A stretch of 32,877 nucleotides of DNA from Clavibacter lycopersici (GTDB lineage: Bacteria > Actinomycetota > Actinomycetes > Actinomycetales > Microbacteriaceae), in NCBI RefSeq assembly GCF_003576405.1, contig NZ_QWGT01000004.1:1-32877 (forward strand), written 5' to 3'. The position numbers were made by a program, and so were the translations under genes. Below are positions 23,056-30,642 of the stretch, piece after piece (positions within the stretch are counted from its first letter, which is position 1; each line of letters starts with the position of its first letter). The notes under the pieces were generated by a model. The model saw only the letters and a list, made by a program, of their open reading frames with translations. It made no database searches and had not been told where the DNA came from.

Positions 23056-24546
23056 TCAGGGTCGATCGGCGCCCGCGGGCGCGAGGCCCGCTCCATTCTC
23101 CCGTGCCCAGTCGGCCACCGCGGACTCGGCGGCGAGCAGCGCGTTCTCGACGACCTCGGTGACGGCCGGGTGCGGCCAGTACTGCGCCCGCGCGAGGCCC
23201 GTGACCCGTTGGCCGAGGCTCGCCGCGGTCAGCAGCGGCTGGATCAGCGCCGCCGCGTCGGAGCCGATGATGTGCGCGCCGAGGAGCGTGCCGCCGTCGC
23301 GCGGATCCACCACGAGCTTGCAGAACGACGTCGTGTCCTCGAGCGCCCAGCCCCACGCGGTGGAGGAGTAGGGCTGCTCGATCGTGACGACGGGACCCGC
23401 CTCGCGCGCCTCCGCCTCCGTGAGCCCGAAGGAGCCGATCTGCGGGCGCGAGAACACGGCCTGGGGCACGGGTCCGGGGGCGCCGCCGATGAGCTCGTCC
23501 GGGTGGAGCAGGTTGTGCTGCACGACGCGGGCCTGGTGGTTCGCGACGTGCTTGAGCTGGTGGTCGGCGCTGATGTCGCCGAGCGCGAAGACGCCGGGCA
23601 CGGGCTCGCCGCCCGCGAGCACGCGCTGCCGGTCGTCGACCACGACCCGGCCGTCCTCGTGGACGTCGTAGCCGGCGTTCCGGACCGCCAGCGTGTCGGT
23701 GTTGGGGACGCGGCCGAGCGCGACCAGGACGGCCTCCGTCTCGACGAGGTGGCCGGACGCGAGGCGCGAGCGGAGCACGTCGCCGTCGCGCTCGATCTCC
23801 TCGACCTCGCAGTCGGTGATGACGTCCCACTGCGTGCGCGCGAGCGTCGTGAACCGCGTGGACACGTCCTGGTCCAGGTTGCCGAGGAGGTGTGCGGAGC
23901 GGGCGACCTGCGTCACGTGCACGCCCAGGTGGCTGAACACGTGCGCGAACTCGGCCGCGACGTATCCGCCGCCCACGATGAGGAGCGAGGCGGGGAGCTC
24001 GTCGATGCGCATGATCGAGTCGGAGTCGTGGATGTCCGGGTCCGGCGCGTAGACGGCCTGCAGCGGGCGGGGGCGCGAGCCGGCCGCCAGCACGATCCGG
24101 TCGGCGGCGATCCGCTGCCCGCTCGCCGTGACGAGCACGCCGGGGGATTCGAAGCCGACGCTCTCGCGGAGCAGCGTCACGTTCGCCATCCCGGACTCGC
24201 GCCACTCGCGGCCGCCCTCGCTGATCGCGTCGATGCGGCCGAAGACGCGGGCGCGGATCGCCGGCCAGTCGACGGCGTCCACCGAGGCGCGGATCCCGAG
24301 GGCCGCGGCGTCCCGTGTGCCTGCCGCGACGTCGGCCACGTGCACGAGCATCTTCGTGGGGATGCAGCCCGCGTTGAGGCACGTGCCGCCGAAGTGCTCG
24401 CCGTCGTCGACGAGCAGCACGCGCTGGTCGGCGAAGCGCTCGTCGACGATCGAGTTGCCGGATCCCGCACCCACGATCACGAGGTCGTAGCGCTCCTCCG
24501 GCTGCTGGTCCTGCTGCTGGTCCTGCTGCTGGTCCTGGTCCGTCAT
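23056..24546 (-). CDS. mtr: Mycothione reductase-like flavoprotein disulfide reductase
   Basis: Mycothione reductase uses NADPH and FAD to reduce mycothiol disulfide, the actinobacterial counterpart of glutathione disulfide. The 496-residue product has the FAD-binding YDLVIVGAGSGNSIVDERF (about 20-38), the redox-active pair Cys56/Cys61 in GGTCLNAGCIPTK, a second dinucleotide site near LIVGGGYVAAEFAHVF, and the C-terminal His-Glu motif in WPHPAVTEVVENAL. The phrase SIVDERFADQRV favours Mtr over dihydrolipoamide dehydrogenase. The first 18 residues are a Gln/Asp-rich repeat absent from typical homologs. ATG 24546 is 15 nt after the pyc stop, and its TAGGAAG Shine-Dalgarno includes the pyc stop codon. 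Confidence 0.87.
   Translation of the reverse strand: MTDQDQQQDQQQDQQPEERYDLVIVGAGSGNSIVDERFADQRVLLVDDGEHFGGTCLNAGCIPTKMLVHVADVAAGTRDAAALGIRASVDAVDWPAIRARVFGRIDAISEGGREWRESGMANVTLLRESVGFESPGVLVTASGQRIAADRIVLAAGSRPRPLQAVYAPDPDIHDSDSIMRIDELPASLLIVGGGYVAAEFAHVFSHLGVHVTQVARSAHLLGNLDQDVSTRFTTLARTQWDVITDCEVEEIERDGDVLRSRLASGHLVETEAVLVALGRVPNTDTLAVRNAGYDVHEDGRVVVDDRQRVLAGGEPVPGVFALGDISADHQLKHVANHQARVVQHNLLHPDELIGGAPGPVPQAVFSRPQIGSFGLTEAEAREAGPVVTIEQPYSSTAWGWALEDTTSFCKLVVDPRDGGTLLGAHIIGSDAAALIQPLLTAASLGQRVTGLARAQYWPHPAVTEVVENALLAAESAVADWARENGAGLAPAGADRP
24502..24537. repeat. Three 12-bp tandem repeats in the mtr 5' end
   Basis: CTGCTGGTCCTG (plus strand) is repeated three times exactly, followed by a partial copy. 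It encodes a repeated Gln/Asp tetrapeptide in the N-terminal tail of the flavoprotein. Copy-number change would stay in frame. Confidence 0.9.
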
Positions 24547-24561
24547 GCGCGACTCGACTTC

Positions 24562-27500
24562 CTACTGCTCGACGACCACGAGCAGGTCGCCCGCGTCGAC
24601 CTGCTGGGTGGTGGGGACCGCGAGCCGCGCGACGCGGCCGGCGACGGGCGACGTGATGGCCGCCTCCATCTTCATCGCCTCGATGGACGCGACCGGCTGG
24701 CCTGCGGAGACCGTCTGCCCCTCCTCGACCTTGAGCGTGACGACGCCCGAGAACGGCGCCGACACGTGGCCGGGCTTCGCCGGGTCGCCGCGCTCGGCAG
24801 TGGTCGTGGTCACGGCGATGCCGCGGTCGCGCACGAACACGGGGCGCAGCTGTCCGTTCATGACGACCATGACGGTGCGCATGCCCGACTCGTCCGCCTC
24901 GCCCACGGCCTCCAGGCCGATCAGGACCTCGACGCCCCGGCTGATCCGCACGGCGTGCTCCTGGCCCGGACGGAGGCCGTGCAGGTAGTCGTCCGTGTCG
25001 AGGACGGAGAGGTCGCCGAACAGCTCCCGGATGGTCTCGAACTGCTCGGTCGGCTGCGGGAAGAGCAGGCGGTTGAGCGTGCGTCGCCGCTCGGCGCCCG
25101 GGATCCCGAGCGCCTGCCGGTCCGCGGGCGAGAGGGGCGTGACGCCGATGCGCACGTCACGGCCCTGGAGGACGCGCGTGCGGAAGGGCTCCGGCCAGCC
25201 GCCGGGCAGGTCCCCCAGCTCGCCGGCCATGAAGCCGACGACCGAGTCGGGGATGTCGTAGTCCTGCGGGTTCTCGGCGAAGTCGCGCGGGTCGGCCTTG
25301 GCGGCCGCGAGCTGGAGGGCGAGGTCGCCGACCACCTTGGACGACGGCGTGACCTTGGGGATGCGGCCGAGGATCCGGTCCGCCGCCTGGTACATGTCCT
25401 CGATGAGCTCGAAGTCGTCGGCGAGGCCCAGCGCGATCGCCTGCTGACGCAGGTTCGAGAGCTGGCCGCCCGGGATCTCGTGCCGGTACACGCGGCCGGT
25501 CGGGCCGGGGAGCCCGGACTCGAACGGACGGTAGAGCCGGCGCACGGCCTCCCAGTACGGCTCGAGGTCGCTCACCGCGTCGAGCGACAGGCCCGTGTCG
25601 CGCTCGGTGTCGGCGAGGGCGGCGACGAGCGCGGACGCCGACGGCTGGCTCGTGGTGCCCGACATGGGCGCGCTCGCGACGTCGACCGCGTCGGCCCCGG
25701 CGCGGCTGGCGGCCAGCAGGGTGGCGAGCTGGCCGCCCGCGGTGTCGTGGGTGTGCACGTGCACCGGCAGGTCGAACTCGCGGCGGAGGGCGGTGACGAG
25801 GCGCTCGGCGGCGGCGGGGCGCAGGAGCCCGGCCATGTCCTTGATCGCGAGGACGTGCGCGCCGGCGGCGACGCTGCGCTCCGCCAGCCGCAGGTAGTAG
25901 TCGAGCGTGTAGAGGTCCTCGGCGGGGTCCAGCAGGTTGCCCGTGTAGCAGAGGGCGACCTCGGCGACGGTGGTGCCGGTGGCGAGCACCGAGTCGATGG
26001 CCGGGCGCATGCGCTCGACGTCGTTGAGCGCGTCGAAGATGCGGAAGACGTCGACGCCGGTGGCCGCCGCCTCCTGCACGAACGCGTCGGTGACCTCGGC
26101 GGGGTACGGCGTGTAGCCGACGGTGTTGGCGCCGCGCAGCAGCATCTGGATCGCGACGTTCGGCAGCGCCTCGCGCAGCGACGCGAGCCGCTCCCACGGG
26201 TCCTCGCCGAGGAAGCGCAGCGCGACGTCGTAGGTGGCGCCGCCCCATGCCTCGACGGAGAGCAGCTCGGGGGTCGTGCGCGCGACGTACGGGGCGACGG
26301 CCACGAGGTCGCGGGTGCGCACGCGCGTGGCCAGCAGCGACTGGTGGGCGTCGCGGAACGTCGTCTCGGTGACGGCGAGGGCGGTCTGCGCGCGGAGGGC
26401 GTCGGCGAATCCGCGCGGGCCGAGCTCGAGCAGGCGCTGGCGGGATCCGGCGGGCGCCGGCTGCCGGAGGTCGACGTCGGGCAGCTTGTCGGCCGGCCGG
26501 ACGACCGCCGTGCGCGGCCCGTTCGGCTGGTTGACGGTCACGTCCGCGAGCCAGTTGAGGATCTTCGTGCCGCGGTCCTTCGACACGTTGCTGCGCACGA
26601 GCCCCGGCCGCTCGTCGATGAAGGACGTGCTGATGTCGCCCGCCTGGAAGTCGGGGTCGTCGAGCACGCCCTGGAGGAACGGGATGTTCGTGGAGACGCC
26701 GCGGATCCGGAACTCGGCCAGGGCGCGCTTGGCGCGCGTGACGGCCGTGGGGAAGTCGCGCCCGCGGCAGGTGAGCTTCGCGAGCATCGAGTCGAAGTGC
26801 GGGCTGATCTGCGCGCCGGTGGCGACCGTGCCGCCGTCGATGCGGATCCCGCCGCCGCCCGGCGAGCGGTACGTCGTGATCTTGCCGGTGTCGGGACGGA
26901 AGCCCTGGGCCGGGTCCTCCGTCGTGATGCGGCACTGCAGCGCCGCGCCGTGCAGCACCATGTCCTCCTGGCGGAGGCCCAGCTCGACGAGCGTCTCCCC
27001 CGCGGCGATGCGCATCTGCGACTGCACGAGGTCGACGTCCGTGACCTCCTCGGTCACCGTGTGCTCCACCTGGATGCGCGGGTTCATCTCGATGAAGACG
27101 TGCTGGCCCGCGCGCGGCCCGTCGGTGTCGAGCAGGAACTCGACCGTGCCCGCGTTGACGTAGCCGATGCTCCGGGCGAACGCGATGGCGTTCGCGTGCA
27201 TGGCGTCGCGGACGGCGGGGTCGAGGTTCGGCGCGGGTGCGATCTCCACGACCTTCTGGTGCCGGCGCTGCACCGAGCAGTCGCGCTCGAAGAGGTGCAC
27301 GGTCTCCCCCGTGGCGTCGGCGAGGATCTGCACCTCGATGTGCCGGGGCCGGAGCACGGCCTGCTCGAGGAACATGGTCGGGTCGCCGAAGGCGCTGTCG
27401 GCCTCGCGCATCGCGGCGCGCAGCGCGTCCTCCAGGTCCTCCGCACGCTCGACGCGCCGCATCCCGCGGCCGCCGCCGCCCGCGACGGCCTTGGCGAAGA

Positions 27501-27963
27501 TCGGGAAGCCGATGCCCTCGGCCTGCCGGAGGAGCAGATCCACGTCGGTCGACGGCGGCGTGGACGCGAGGACGGGCACGCCGGCCGCGGTCGCGTGCTC
27601 CTTCGCCGTGACCTTGTTACCCGCCATCTCGAGCACACCGGCGTCGGGGCCGATGAACACGATGCCGTTGGCCGCGGCGGCGCGTGCCAGGTCCGGGTTC
27701 TCGGAGAGGAAGCCGTAGCCCGGGTAGATGGCGTCGGCGCCGCTCTCGAGCGCGACGCGGATGATCTCGTCGACGTCGAGGTACGCCCGGACGGGGTGCC
27801 CCTCCTCGCCGATGAGGTACGCCTCGTCGGCCTTGAGGCGGTGCAGCGAGTGCCGGTCCTCGTGGGGGTAGACCGCCACGGTGCGGGCGCCGAGCTCGAC
27901 GGCGGCCCGGAACGCGCGGATCGCGATCTCCCCGCGATTGGCGACGAGGATCTTCTCGAACAT
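24562..27963 (-). CDS. pyc: Pyruvate carboxylase
   Basis: Pyruvate carboxylase makes oxaloacetate from pyruvate, bicarbonate and ATP, refilling the TCA cycle. The 1133-residue single chain has the full domain set. Biotin carboxylase spans about 1-450 (MFEKILVANRGEIAIRAFRA, the ATP loop VAGGGGRGMRRVE, FIEMNPRIQVEHTVTEEV). The carboxyltransferase domain follows at about 490-800 (DVFRIFDALNDVERM, metal ligands in HVHTHDTAGG), then the PYC/OADA domain, then a biotinyl domain with Lys1098 in EAMKMEA. ATG 27963 has GAGAGG 7-8 nt upstream. It is divergent from parA across 77 bp and probably co-transcribed with mtr. Confidence 0.97.
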   Translation of the reverse strand: MFEKILVANRGEIAIRAFRAAVELGARTVAVYPHEDRHSLHRLKADEAYLIGEEGHPVRAYLDVDEIIRVALESGADAIYPGYGFLSENPDLARAAAANGIVFIGPDAGVLEMAGNKVTAKEHATAAGVPVLASTPPSTDVDLLLRQAEGIGFPIFAKAVAGGGGRGMRRVERAEDLEDALRAAMREADSAFGDPTMFLEQAVLRPRHIEVQILADATGETVHLFERDCSVQRRHQKVVEIAPAPNLDPAVRDAMHANAIAFARSIGYVNAGTVEFLLDTDGPRAGQHVFIEMNPRIQVEHTVTEEVTDVDLVQSQMRIAAGETLVELGLRQEDMVLHGAALQCRITTEDPAQGFRPDTGKITTYRSPGGGGIRIDGGTVATGAQISPHFDSMLAKLTCRGRDFPTAVTRAKRALAEFRIRGVSTNIPFLQGVLDDPDFQAGDISTSFIDERPGLVRSNVSKDRGTKILNWLADVTVNQPNGPRTAVVRPADKLPDVDLRQPAPAGSRQRLLELGPRGFADALRAQTALAVTETTFRDAHQSLLATRVRTRDLVAVAPYVARTTPELLSVEAWGGATYDVALRFLGEDPWERLASLREALPNVAIQMLLRGANTVGYTPYPAEVTDAFVQEAAATGVDVFRIFDALNDVERMRPAIDSVLATGTTVAEVALCYTGNLLDPAEDLYTLDYYLRLAERSVAAGAHVLAIKDMAGLLRPAAAERLVTALRREFDLPVHVHTHDTAGGQLATLLAASRAGADAVDVASAPMSGTTSQPSASALVAALADTERDTGLSLDAVSDLEPYWEAVRRLYRPFESGLPGPTGRVYRHEIPGGQLSNLRQQAIALGLADDFELIEDMYQAADRILGRIPKVTPSSKVVGDLALQLAAAKADPRDFAENPQDYDIPDSVVGFMAGELGDLPGGWPEPFRTRVLQGRDVRIGVTPLSPADRQALGIPGAERRRTLNRLLFPQPTEQFETIRELFGDLSVLDTDDYLHGLRPGQEHAVRISRGVEVLIGLEAVGEADESGMRTVMVVMNGQLRPVFVRDRGIAVTTTTAERGDPAKPGHVSAPFSGVVTLKVEEGQTVSAGQPVASIEAMKMEAAITSPVAGRVARLAVPTTQQVDAGDLLVVVEQ

Positions 27964-28014
27964 GGCGGGGCCTCTCGTCGGCGGGCTTCGGGACGCGCGC
28001 GTTTAGGTCTTCCC

Positions 28015-28020
28015 AGAGTA
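28015..28020 (-). promoter_or_regulatory. Possible -10 box (TACTCT) for pyc
   Basis: TACTCT on the minus strand fits TANNNT and would give a leader of about 45 nt. It lies only 7 bp from the divergent parA -10, so the two promoters would overlap. Confidence 0.35.
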
Positions 28021-28027
28021 TCGACGG

Positions 28028-28033
28028 TAGCCT
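28028..28033 (+). promoter_or_regulatory. -10 box (TAGCCT) for a leaderless parA mRNA
   Basis: TAGCCT ends 7 nt before the GTG at 28041, and no Shine-Dalgarno is present. The layout matches those before the polyprenyl synthase and pknL genes. Confidence 0.55.
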
Positions 28034-28040
28034 CTCCCAC

Positions 28041-28853
28041 GTGCATGTACTGAGCGTCAGCTCCCTCAAGGGGGGCGTGGGAAAGACCACAGTGACCCTG
28101 GGACTGGCGTCCGCCGCCTTCTCCCGCGGCTTGAGGACCCTCGTGGTCGACCTCGACCCGCAGGCCGACGTGTCGACGGGCATGGACATCCAGGTCGCGG
28201 GCCACCTCAACGTGGCCGACGTGCTCGCCTCCCCCAAGGAGAAGATCGTGCGCGCGGCCATCGCGCCCAGCGGCTGGACCAAGGGCCGCACGGGCACCAT
28301 CGACGTCATGATCGGCAGCCCGTCCGCCATCAACTTCGACGGACCGCACCCGAGCATCCGCGACATCTGGAAGCTCGAGGAGGCGCTCGCCAACGTCGAG
28401 GCCGACTACGACCTCGTGCTCATCGACTGCGCGCCCAGCCTCAACGCCCTCACGCGCACCGCGTGGGCGGCCAGCGACCGCGTCACGGTCGTCACCGAGC
28501 CCGGCCTCTTCTCCGTCGCCGCCGCGGACCGCGCCCTCCGCGCCATCGAGGAGATCCGCCGCGGCCTCTCCCCGCGTCTGCAGCCCCTCGGCATCATCGT
28601 CAACCGCGCCCGCGTCCAGTCGCTCGAGCACCAGTTCCGCATCAAGGAGCTCCGCGACATGTTCGGGCCGCTCGTGCTGAGCCCGCAGCTGCCCGAGCGC
28701 ACGTCGCTCCAGCAGGCGCAGGGCGCCGCGAAGCCGCTGCACGTGTGGCCGGGCGAGAGCGCGCAGGAGATGGCGCGGAACTTCGACCAGCTGCTCGAGC
28801 GGATCATGCGCACGGCGAAGATCGGCGACTACGCGGAGAACGCCGCGCGCTGA
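28041..28853 (+). CDS. Orphan ParA-family ATPase
   Basis: ParA/MinD-type ATPases form nucleotide-dependent dimers that position DNA or protein cargo. The 270-residue product has the deviant Walker A motif KGGVGKTT (about 10-17), DLDPQADVS (about 38-46), and the Walker B-like LVLIDCAPSLNALT. No HTH domain precedes the ATPase, and no parB or parS-like repeat is adjacent, so it is not part of an obvious parAB pair. Cargo is unknown; actinobacteria have orphan ParAs linked to division or polar growth, such as PldP in Corynebacterium. The GTG start follows a -10 box directly. A hairpin ends the gene before the convergent MerR gene. Confidence 0.88.
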   Translation: MHVLSVSSLKGGVGKTTVTLGLASAAFSRGLRTLVVDLDPQADVSTGMDIQVAGHLNVADVLASPKEKIVRAAIAPSGWTKGRTGTIDVMIGSPSAINFDGPHPSIRDIWKLEEALANVEADYDLVLIDCAPSLNALTRTAWAASDRVTVVTEPGLFSVAAADRALRAIEEIRRGLSPRLQPLGIIVNRARVQSLEHQFRIKELRDMFGPLVLSPQLPERTSLQQAQGAAKPLHVWPGESAQEMARNFDQLLERIMRTAKIGDYAENAAR

Positions 28854-28872
28854 TCCGGCTTGCCTTATCGAT

Positions 28873-28897
28873 CGCCGCTCCTCCTCGAGGGGCGGCG
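28873..28897 (+). terminator. Terminator hairpin after parA
   Basis: CGCCGCTCC (28873-28881) pairs with GGGGCGGCG (28889-28897) with one G-U wobble and a 7-nt loop, followed by TTCGTCGT. It lies 19 bp past the parA stop, and the convergent MerR gene ends at 28947. Confidence 0.65.
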
Positions 28898-28946
28898 TTC
28901 GTCGTCCGTGGAGGGCTGGCCGGGCGGTCGGCGGTCGCGCTCGGGG

Positions 28947-29489
28947 CTAGGAGGCCTTGACGGCGCGACGGGCCGCGAGCTCGTCGGTGGGATCCACTGT
29001 CTGCGTGTCGATCTCGACGAGGGAGTGCTCCACCTCGCGGAGGACCTTGCCGACGGCGATGCCGAAGACTCCCTGGCCGCGGCTCACGAGGTCGATGACC
29101 TCGTCGTTGCTGGTGCACAGGTAGACGCTGGCGCCGTCGCTCATGAGCGTGGTCTGCGCGAGGTCGACGACGCCGGACTCGCGGAGCTGGTTCACGGCGG
29201 TGCGGATCTGCTGCAGGGAGATGCCGGTGTCGAGGAGCCGCTTGACGAGCTTGAGCACGAGGATGTCGCGGAAGCCGTAGAGGCGCTGCGTGCCGGATCC
29301 GGAGGCGCCGCGGACGGTGGGCTCGACGAGGCCGGTGCGCGCCCAGTAGTCGAGCTGGCGGTAGGTGATCCCCGCTGCCCGGGCGGCGACGGCGCCGCGG
29401 TAGCCCGCGCTCGCGTCCATCTCGGGGAGGCCGTCGGTGAAGAGCAGACCGAGGTCGTAGCGCCCGGAGTCCGGGGTGGAGTCGCTCAT
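28947..29489 (-). CDS. MerR-family regulator (Rv1830-like)
   Basis: The 180-residue product has an N-terminal winged HTH of MerR type: GYRGAVAARAAGITYRQLDYWARTG is split around residues 30-54, followed by RLYGFRDILVLKLVKRLLDTGISLQQIRTAV. The C-terminal region (VDLAQTTLMSDGASVYLC, VFGIAVGKVLREVE) has no cysteine pair, so metal sensing is not indicated. Position beside ftsR and garA matches Rv1830 of M. tuberculosis. ATG 29489 was chosen because GGAAGG lies 7-8 nt upstream; the upstream GTG at 29504 would overlap that site. It has its own promoter with a palindrome in the spacer. Target genes are unknown. Confidence 0.88.
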   Translation of the reverse strand: MSDSTPDSGRYDLGLLFTDGLPEMDASAGYRGAVAARAAGITYRQLDYWARTGLVEPTVRGASGSGTQRLYGFRDILVLKLVKRLLDTGISLQQIRTAVNQLRESGVVDLAQTTLMSDGASVYLCTSNDEVIDLVSRGQGVFGIAVGKVLREVEHSLVEIDTQTVDPTDELAARRAVKAS

Positions 29490-29569
29490 CGTTCTGCCTT
29501 CCACCCCTCAGCGCTCGCCCCGGTGGGGTTCGCGCGCTGCTCGGGTCGGTTCGTCGGGATCGTGCTCTC

Positions 29570-29598
29570 ACGGTAGCGGGGCCCGCGGGCCCGATCAA
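29570..29598 (-). promoter_or_regulatory. MerR-gene promoter with a 14-bp palindrome in its spacer
   Basis: On the minus strand TTGATC (29598-29593, -35) and TACCGT (29575-29570, -10) are 17 bp apart. The spacer contains the perfect palindrome GGGCCCGCGGGCCC (29579-29592). The predicted leader is about 74 nt. MerR proteins bind dyads between -35 and -10, so autoregulation is a reasonable inference, although classic MerR promoters have 19-20-bp spacers. Confidence 0.6.
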
Positions 29599-29641
29599 CG
29601 ACATCCGGCCGAAGCGCCCGGCGTGTCGTCCCGGCCCTCCG

Positions 29642-29733
29642 CCGCGCCCCCGTCGGGGGTGCGCATCGACCGGTCCCGACGGGTCCCTCCGGCGTGCGGA
29701 CGGCCCCGTGCGGACACGTCAGTCTACGGGCCG
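29642..29733 (-). terminator. Two hairpins between the MerR genes, possible ftsR terminator
   Basis: The 451-bp gap 29490-29940 holds the MerR promoter, these hairpins and a tandem repeat, and no credible gene. CGCGCCCCC (29642-29650) pairs with 29654-29662 around a 3-nt loop. CGGCCCCGT (29701-29709) pairs with ACGGGCCG (29726-29733) with one bulge. Both lie downstream of the ftsR stop and the repeat. No U-run is seen. Confidence 0.35.
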
Positions 29734-29741
29734 CACCGGTC

Positions 29742-29969
29742 GGCGCGAGCGCGACCTCACGACGAGAGACGGCCCAGGGCGGTCCACGGCGCGAGCGCGA
29801 CCTCACGACGAGAGACGGCCCAGGGCGGACCACGGCGCGAGCGCGACCTCAGGACGAGAGACGGCCGAGGGCGGTCCACGGCGCGAGCGCGACCTCAGGA
29901 CGAGAGACGGCCGAGGGCGGTCCACGGCGCGAGCGCGACCTCAGGACGAGAGACGGCCGAGGGCGGACC
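29742..29969. repeat. Five-copy 46-bp tandem repeat overlapping the ftsR 3' end
   Basis: Units start at 29742, 29788, 29834, 29880 and 29926, are contiguous, and each is 46 bp; the last loses similarity after 29969. Units 1 and 2 share two substitutions (CTCACGACG and GGCCCAGGG) against CTCAGGACG and GGCCGAGGG in units 3-5. Units 2 and 5 have GGACC where the others have GGTCC. Unit 5 contains the last eight ftsR codons plus the stop (29943-29941) and 15 bp of flank, so units 1-4 look like duplicates of the gene's 3' end. The period is not a multiple of three. There are no spacers, so it is not a CRISPR array. Confidence 0.97.
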
Positions 29970-30642
29970 GGATGAGGCTCCCCCGCACGACCTCGAGCTG
30001 GGTGGCGATCTCCCGCGCGAGCTCGGCGGCGTGCGCGCGGCTCGATGCGTCGCGACGCCGGGACACGGGGACGAGGGCCGACTCGATGAGGCTCAGCTCG
30101 CGCTCCGCCGCCTGGCGGAAGCCGCGGAGGTGGCGCGGCTCGATGCCGGTGCGCTGCAGCTCGACCAGCGCGCGCATCACCTGCACCGCGTCGTCGCCGT
30201 AGACCTCCGCCGGCATGAGGACGCCGGCCGTGATCGCGTCGCCGAGCAGCGGGGCGGTTGCGCCGGACTCGCGCACGAGCTCCGCGCGGCTGTAGCGGCG
30301 CTCCTGGTCGAGCATGGAGGCGTGCGGGACGGGCTGGCCGCCGGGGAGCGCGGGCGAGAGCCCGGCGTCGAGGTCGTGCAGGTAGGAGCGGATGACCTTC
30401 AGCGGCAGGTAGTGGTCCCGCTGCATCCCGAGGACGGTGCGGAGGCGCTCCACGTCGGCGGGGCTGAACTTGCGGTAGCCGGACTCCGTGCGGGACGGCT
30501 GGACGAGTCCCTGCTCCTCGAGGAAGCGGAGCTTGCTGTTGGTGAGGTCGGGGAACTCCGGCGTGAGGCGCGCCAGCACCTGCCCGATGCTGAGGAGACC
30601 GGGGGTGCGGGCTGGCGTCGACCGGGCGGCGGACGCCGGCAC
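29941..30642 (-). CDS. ftsR: FtsR, MerR-family regulator (Rv1828-like)
   Basis: FtsR of Corynebacterium is a MerR-type activator of ftsZ; this gene has the same family and neighbours. The 233-residue product has an N-terminal winged HTH (LLSIGQVLARLTPEF, SKLRFLEEQGLVQPSRTESG and YRKFSPADVERLRTVLGMQR, about 16-75), a Pro/Gly-rich linker, and a helical C-terminal effector/dimer region ending near LIRSALGRLSS. The GTG start (30642) shares one base with the FHA gene stop, so the two genes are coupled. The Shine-Dalgarno is weak. Its last eight codons and stop are the first copy of a 46-bp tandem repeat that continues downstream. Confidence 0.9.
   Translation of the reverse strand: MPASAARSTPARTPGLLSIGQVLARLTPEFPDLTNSKLRFLEEQGLVQPSRTESGYRKFSPADVERLRTVLGMQRDHYLPLKVIRSYLHDLDAGLSPALPGGQPVPHASMLDQERRYSRAELVRESGATAPLLGDAITAGVLMPAEVYGDDAVQVMRALVELQRTGIEPRHLRGFRQAAERELSLIESALVPVSRRRDASSRAHAAELAREIATQLEVVRGSLIRSALGRLSS

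Noticed and set aside
23056-24546. Dihydrolipoamide dehydrogenase instead of mycothione reductase
   Set aside because: The DERFADQRV segment and neighbourhood fit mycothione reductase better, and no 2-oxoacid dehydrogenase gene is adjacent; some doubt remains.
22849-28053. A 1734-codon open frame on the plus strand across def, mtr and pyc
   Set aside because: It is antisense to three well-supported genes and its composition is the Arg/Gly/Ala/Asp bias typical of shadow frames in high-GC DNA; no domain is recognisable.
29742-29969. CRISPR array
   Set aside because: Units are directly contiguous with no unique spacers, and no cas gene is present.
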